Of a stretch of 8,267 bases of DNA, positions 5,096-8,267 are shown piece by piece. Source of the stretch: Candidatus Aenigmatarchaeota archaeon (lineage in GTDB: Archaea > Aenigmatarchaeota > Aenigmatarchaeia > QMZP01); the NCBI GenBank assembly GCA_030672315.1, contig DAOVGQ010000040.1, positions 1-8,267 of the forward strand. Direction: 5' to 3'. The notes below the pieces were generated by a model. That model did no database searches. It was not told the DNA's origin and worked only from the letters and a program-made list of their open reading frames with translations. Positions within the stretch are counted from its first letter, which is position 1. Each line of letters begins with the position of its first letter. Position numbers and translations under genes: made by a program.

Positions 5096-5907
5096 AGATA
5101 ATGCTCGGGCCTGCGGGTTCATCTGGTTACGGAACCCTTGAAGGCATAAAGTTCGTCAAGGAGCAGGGCTTACAGTGCATGGAGGTAGAGTTCGTGCGCG
5201 GGGTAAAGATGAAAAACGATCTTGCAAAGCAGTGCGGCAAGGTAGCCAAAGATTTGGACATCTCTCTCAGTTTACACGCACCCTACTACATAAACCTTTC
5301 CTCTGCAGAAATGGAAAAAAGAAAGGCCAGTGTCAAGAGAATCCTGGACTCCTGCGAGAGGGGCCATTACTTGGGGGCTACCCACGTGGTTTTTCATGCA
5401 GCCTACTACGGCAAGCTCTCGCCTGAGAAGACCTATGAGATTGTGCGGGATGCTGTAAATGACATGCAGTCTGTCCTTGACAAAAACGGCTGGAAGGTCA
5501 AGCTCGCCCCCGAAACCACAGGAAAGGTCTCCCAGTGGGGAACCCTTGATGAGATCTTGAAGCTCGCCAAGGAAACTGGCTGCTCCTTCTGCGTTGATTT
5601 CGCGCACATATACGCACGAAACCGTGGGAATATTGACTATGCCCAGGTCTTGGATAAAATTCAGAAGGCCGGCCATACCCCAAAGGGCACAAGCAAACAC
5701 ATCCATTGCCACTTCTCCAACATCAACTACGGCCTTAAGGGAGAGCTCAATCACCTTGTCCTGGACAGCAAGCCGCCCTTTGAGCCCCTCGCAAAGGCCC
5801 TTCTGAAAAGGAATCTGGACGCAAACATCATTTCAGAGACTCCAGATACATGGGAAGGGTCACTAAAGATGAAGCGTATATTTGAGAATTTAGGATACAA
5901 ATTCTGA
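5089..5907 (+). CDS. nfo: Endonuclease IV-like AP endonuclease
   Basis: The 272-aa product is the closer match to endonuclease IV, which nicks DNA 5' of abasic sites. Zinc ligand segments are LSLHAPYYINL (H63), VFHAAYYG (H103), LAPETTGK (E142), CVDFAHIYAR (D170, H173), HIHCHFSNI (H208) and IISETPD (E250). The E. coli DxH ligand pair is here KGELNHL (H222 only), a form that I believe is common in archaeal homologues, so the third zinc site may differ. The ATG at 5089 overlaps the upstream stop and the Shine-Dalgarno GAGGAGGT (5081-5088) abuts it with no spacer. ATG 5101 (MLGPAGSSGYG) is a possible alternative with 12 bases of spacing. It follows a paralogous-fold gene, suggesting duplication or joint function. 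No promoter is needed between them. Confidence 0.82.
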   Translation: MVKIMLGPAGSSGYGTLEGIKFVKEQGLQCMEVEFVRGVKMKNDLAKQCGKVAKDLDISLSLHAPYYINLSSAEMEKRKASVKRILDSCERGHYLGATHVVFHAAYYGKLSPEKTYEIVRDAVNDMQSVLDKNGWKVKLAPETTGKVSQWGTLDEILKLAKETGCSFCVDFAHIYARNRGNIDYAQVLDKIQKAGHTPKGTSKHIHCHFSNINYGLKGELNHLVLDSKPPFEPLAKALLKRNLDANIISETPDTWEGSLKMKRIFENLGYKF

Positions 5908-5920
5908 AACAGCATATTCC

Positions 5921-5974
5921 GTTGCTTTGCAATGGCCCCGTAGCCAACTGCAAGGCGAAGGTTCGACTTTCGCC
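5921..5974 (+). repeat. Hairpin cluster downstream of the endonuclease IV gene
   Basis: Three small stems lie in series: TTGC/GCAA (5922-5932), TGGC/GCCA (5933-5946) and the strongest, GGCGAAGG (5954-5961) / CTTTCGCC (5967-5974), with loop TTCGA and one G-T pair. The last resembles a tRNA T-arm but has no matching acceptor stem. It may be a 3'-end structure of the upstream operon. The 176-base spacer 5908-6083 holds these stems and two TATA-like boxes and nothing else that I can support. Confidence 0.45.
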
Positions 5975-5991
5975 ATAATCTTAGCCAGTCA

Positions 5992-6060
5992 TTTATAACT
6001 TTGGACATCAAAAGATTAAGTCAATACTGTAAGGTTAATGATTACATGCAGGCTTATATC
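5992..6060 (+). promoter_or_regulatory. Promoter region of the por operon (two TATA candidates)
   Basis: TTTATAAC at 5992-5999 predicts a start near 6021 and a leader of about 78 bases to ATG 6099. CTTATATC at 6053-6060 predicts a start near 6083, one base before ATG 6084, which would make a leaderless message. Confidence 0.5.
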
Positions 6061-6098
6061 GATTGAACAAAGCCAGATTGTGCATGAGTGTGACGTTT

Positions 6099-6626
6099 AT
6101 GATAGAGGTTTGCATTCACGGAAGGGGTGGCCAGGGGGCTGTAACAGCCGCATCACTTCTTGCCATGGCCGCAGGCCATGACGGTAAATATTCACAGGGC
6201 TTCCCAGCCTTCGGGGTGGAGAGGAGGGGCGCCCCTGTCAGGGCCTTTGCCAGGATTTCCGACAGGCCCATAACTATACGCTCCCAGATATACAGCCCTG
6301 ACTATGTAATAATCATGGACCCCACGCTCTGCGGGCTCCCTGAGATAACAGAGGGAATCAAGCCTGAGACAGTGATTGTGATAAACAGCAAGTCAGGCCG
6401 TGGAGGATTCAGGAACAAGACCTACCAGTATGATGCGACCACCCTTGCCCTTAAGGTCCTGGGGAAGGACATCGTGAACACCGCAATACTCGGGGTGTTC
6501 GCCAAGGCCACGGGGCTGGTCTCCCTGAAGGGAATTCTCGATGCAATAGACAGGAACTTCCCTGAGAAGCTGGCTGAGAAGAACAAGGAGCTGGTGAGCA
6601 AGGCCTACAGGGAGACCAAGGCGTGA
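6099..6626 (+). CDS. porG: Pyruvate/2-oxoacid:ferredoxin oxidoreductase, gamma subunit
   Basis: The gamma subunit of the four-subunit enzyme that converts pyruvate, CoA and oxidised ferredoxin to acetyl-CoA, CO2 and reduced ferredoxin. The product starts MIEVCIHGRGGQGAVTAA, the family hallmark, followed by YSQGFPAFGVERRGAPVRAF (31-50) and RSQIYSPDYVIIMDP (61-75). It is 175 aa, the usual length. ATG 6099 was chosen because homologues begin MIE(V/I). ATG 6084 (adding MSVTF) fits a leaderless start from the TATA box at 6053, and TTG 6063 is unlikely. It is the first gene of a porG-porD-cutA-porA operon, the standard GDAB order plus an insert. Substrate (pyruvate or another 2-oxoacid) cannot be told from this subunit. 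Confidence 0.92.
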   Translation: MIEVCIHGRGGQGAVTAASLLAMAAGHDGKYSQGFPAFGVERRGAPVRAFARISDRPITIRSQIYSPDYVIIMDPTLCGLPEITEGIKPETVIVINSKSGRGGFRNKTYQYDATTLALKVLGKDIVNTAILGVFAKATGLVSLKGILDAIDRNFPEKLAEKNKELVSKAYRETKA

Positions 6627-6636
6627 TAAGTATATG

Positions 6637-6669
6637 TCCCGCGATACCCCTTTTGTGGCACGAGCGGGA
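6637..6669 (+). repeat. Stem in the porG-porD gap
   Basis: TCCCGC (6637-6642) pairs with GCGGGA (6664-6669) around a 21-base loop. An 8-codon frame (ATG 6670 to TGA 6694) follows directly, before the porD Shine-Dalgarno. The 90-base gap is unusually long for this otherwise tight operon. The stem might modulate or process the transcript, but it is weak evidence on its own. Confidence 0.3.
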
Positions 6670-6716
6670 ATGGTGAAGAAGAACATGCCATCCTGAAGGG
6701 ACGGAGGTTGAAGGAT

Positions 6717-6992
6717 ATGGCAGATAAGCTCAATCCAGGTGCAGTGGCTGACAGGCCGGGCTCGTCAAGGCAGAACAAGACAGGCTCCTGGAGGACCTTC
6801 AAGCCCATTGTCACTGACAAGTGCACAGGCTGCGGGCTCTGTGTTCAGTACTGCCCAGAGGCCTGCATAGAGGTCAAGGCCGTGGGGGGGAGGAAAAAGG
6901 CAGTGATAAACTATGACTTCTGCAAGGGCTGCCTGATATGCCTGGGAGAGTGTCCCCAGAAGGCCATAAAGTCAGAGAGGGAGGAGAAATGA
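6717..6992 (+). CDS. porD: 2-oxoacid:ferredoxin oxidoreductase, delta subunit (2x[4Fe-4S])
   Basis: The 91-aa ferredoxin-like subunit carries electrons from the thiamine site to external ferredoxin. It shows two [4Fe-4S] motifs: CTGCGLCVQYCP (C36, C39, C42, C46) and CKGCLICLGECP (C69, C72, C75, C79). An extra C50 follows the first motif. The N-terminal part SWRTFKPIVTDKCTGCG is typical of PorD, where a tryptophan-containing strand pairs with the alpha subunit. ATG 6717 has GGAGGT at 6703-6708, 8 bases upstream; the frame could extend to TTG 6708 inside that Shine-Dalgarno, which is unlikely. The stop overlaps the cutA start as ATGA (6989-6992). Confidence 0.93.
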   Translation: MADKLNPGAVADRPGSSRQNKTGSWRTFKPIVTDKCTGCGLCVQYCPEACIEVKAVGGRKKAVINYDFCKGCLICLGECPQKAIKSEREEK

Positions 6993-7324
6993 CCTATGTA
7001 ATGGTTTACATAACAACAAAGAGCGAGGAGGAGGCCTCCAGGATTGGTGAGACCCTGGTCAGGGAGAGGCTTGCTGCATGCGCAAACGTAATCCCTGAAA
7101 TCCAATCCACATACTGGTGGAAGGGGAAGCTGGAGAATGAGGGCGAGACGGCCCTGCTCCTCAAGTCCGTACAGGATAATGCCCAGAGGATAATCGACAG
7201 GGTAAGGGAACTTCACAGTTATGAGGTTCCCTGCATAGACATAATCCCGCTTTCAGGAGGAAATGAGGAATACTTCAAATGGATTGATGAGAACATAAAA
7301 CTTGAAAACAATAGGCAAGGATGA
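6989..7324 (+). CDS. cutA: CutA-like divalent cation tolerance protein
   Basis: The 111-aa product is a full-length CutA1 protein, a very stable trimer with a ferredoxin-like fold, linked in bacteria to copper tolerance but of uncertain cellular role. Signatures are RLAACANVIPEIQSTYWWKG (27-46), ETALLLKS (53-60) and ELHSYEVPCIDIIPL (74-88), with strand MVYITTKSEEEA at the N-terminus. It starts at ATG 6989 with GGGAGGAG at 6979-6986 just before it and overlaps the porD stop by 4 bases. It therefore lies inside the por operon between the delta and alpha genes and should be translated with them. Its stop is 6 bases before the porA ATG. Confidence 0.93.
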   Translation: MTYVMVYITTKSEEEASRIGETLVRERLAACANVIPEIQSTYWWKGKLENEGETALLLKSVQDNAQRIIDRVRELHSYEVPCIDIIPLSGGNEEYFKWIDENIKLENNRQG

Positions 7325-7330
7325 GGAGAA

Positions 7331-8267
7331 ATGACTTCAAGGAGATACAAGCCAAAGCACAAGACAAGGGGAGAAGAGAAGAACGTCGTGGAGGTATCCC
7401 ATGCTGTTTCGGAGGCAGTGAAGCTCTGTGAGCCTGATGTTATGGCCATCTATCCCATAACTCCACAGACGCATGTCTCCGAGGGACTTTCCCAGATGGT
7501 AGCCGACGGCGAGGTCAGGGCAGAGAAGATAAATGTGGAGTCTGAGCAGTCCGCCATGTCAGCCTGCATAGGCGCCCAGGCCACGGGTTTGAGGGCCTAC
7601 ACGGCCACGTCCAGCCAGGGGCTTGCCCTGATGCACGAGATACTCTTCGTAGCCTCGGCCATGAGGCTTCCCATTGTAATGACAGTGGTCAACCGCTCCT
7701 TATCCGCTCCCCTCAGCATATGGAACGACCAGCAGGACTCCTTTTCCCAGAGGGACACAGGATGGATTCAGCTCTATGTCGAGGACGGCCAAGAGGCCCA
7801 TGACACCCAGGTACAGGCCTTCAGGATAGCCCAGGAGACCAGCCTCCCTGTCATGATGTGCATGGACGGCTTCATGCTTTCCCATGTCTATGAGCCTGTT
7901 GAGTTTCTCACCAAGGGGCAGGCCAGGAAGTTCGTCCCCAAGTACAGGCCTGACTATGCCATGAATCCGGGCAAGCCCGTCACCATGGGAACACTTGCCA
8001 CACCCCAATATTATATACAGTTCAGGAAGCAGCTCCATGATGCCCTCCTGGCCAGCAGGGACATCATCAAGAGGGTCAATTCAGAATTCGCCAGGGCCTT
8101 TGGCAGGTCCTATGGGAACGGCCTGGTAGAGGAAATCGGCATGAAGGGCAGGAAGCATGCCCTGATAACCATAGGCTCTGTTACCGGCACGGTAAGGGCC
8201 GTGGCCGAGAAAGAGGGCGTCGGCATCATCAAGGTAAGGAGTTTAAGGCCCTTCCCAGAGGAGGATC
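7331..8267 (+). CDS. porA: 2-oxoacid:ferredoxin oxidoreductase, alpha subunit (partial)
   Basis: The frame runs 312 codons from ATG 7331 (GAGGAGAA at 7323-7330 just before it, overlapping the cutA stop) to the right edge without a stop; about 70-90 C-terminal residues are missing relative to the usual 390-400. Seen in order: AIYPITPQTHVSEGLSQMVA (39-58), NVESEQSAMSACIGAQATGL (68-87) and AYTATSSQGLALMHEIL (89-105), the thiamine-enzyme domain I pattern of the alpha chain. Further on are LPIVMTVVNRSLSAPLSIWN (113-132) and the domain II start HALITIGSVTGTVRAVAEKE. A basic N-terminal tail (TSRRYKPKHKTRGEEK) precedes the first strand. porB is expected immediately downstream. Confidence 0.94.
   Translation, partial: MTSRRYKPKHKTRGEEKNVVEVSHAVSEAVKLCEPDVMAIYPITPQTHVSEGLSQMVADGEVRAEKINVESEQSAMSACIGAQATGLRAYTATSSQGLALMHEILFVASAMRLPIVMTVVNRSLSAPLSIWNDQQDSFSQRDTGWIQLYVEDGQEAHDTQVQAFRIAQETSLPVMMCMDGFMLSHVYEPVEFLTKGQARKFVPKYRPDYAMNPGKPVTMGTLATPQYYIQFRKQLHDALLASRDIIKRVNSEFARAFGRSYGNGLVEEIGMKGRKHALITIGSVTGTVRAVAEKEGVGIIKVRSLRPFPEED

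Noticed and set aside
5933..5980. A tRNA gene suggested by the TTCGA loop
   Set aside because: The conserved G53-C61 closing pair is not in register, and no 7-bp acceptor stem or anticodon arm can be drawn with the surrounding bases.
1..8267. CRISPR array, insertion sequence or defence system
   Set aside because: No regularly spaced repeats, no transposase or nuclease-helicase genes and no terminal inverted repeats were found; the only repeats are the short hairpins reported.

Overview
The window looks archaeal. TATA-like boxes sit about 25 bp upstream of gene or RNA starts. The genes include an archaeal-type RNase P RNA, a Sec61-beta-like translocon subunit, an RNase Z and a split pyruvate:ferredoxin oxidoreductase (porG-porD-...-porA). 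Shine-Dalgarno motifs are of the GGTGA/GGAGGT kind, and arginine is mostly AGG. Genes are compact and all on the + strand. The composition and small zinc-ribbon proteins would fit a DPANN-type or euryarchaeal genome, but the lineage cannot be fixed from this window alone.

Layout. Bases 2-409 are the 3' end of a valyl-tRNA synthetase gene. Next comes a short hairpin-led unit with a 55-codon hypothetical ORF (about 490-737), then RNase Z (816-1724). A TATA box at 1744 starts a likely operon of a small AT-rich hypothetical gene (1793-2026), a zinc-ribbon protein (2031-2291) and an orphan soluble histidine kinase (2328-3431). The RNase P RNA gene (3464-3914) follows with its own TATA box, then a 148-base spacer holding three hairpins. 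A Sec61-beta-like gene (4063-4246) is present but split by an apparent frameshift. Two overlapping TIM-barrel AP-endonuclease/sugar-isomerase-fold genes (4292-5095 and 5089-5907) come next. The window ends in a tight operon porG, porD, cutA, porA (6099-8267, porA cut off by the window edge).

How the genes work together. PorG, PorD and PorA are three of the four subunits of a 2-oxoacid:ferredoxin oxidoreductase; porB is expected just beyond the right edge. CutA lies translationally coupled inside this operon. RNase Z and RNase P RNA are the two tRNA end-processing activities (3' and 5') and sit within 2 kb of each other.

Most worth a second look: (1) a family of short hairpins shared, with compensatory base-pair changes, between the RNase P RNA interior, its 3' flank and the leader of the 55-codon ORF; (2) the Sec61-beta frameshift, with the stop codon in the loop of a small stem; (3) an enlarged RNase P RNA; (4) cutA inside a por operon; (5) an orphan histidine kinase without a visible receiver partner. 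No CRISPR array, tRNA, rRNA or insertion sequence was found.
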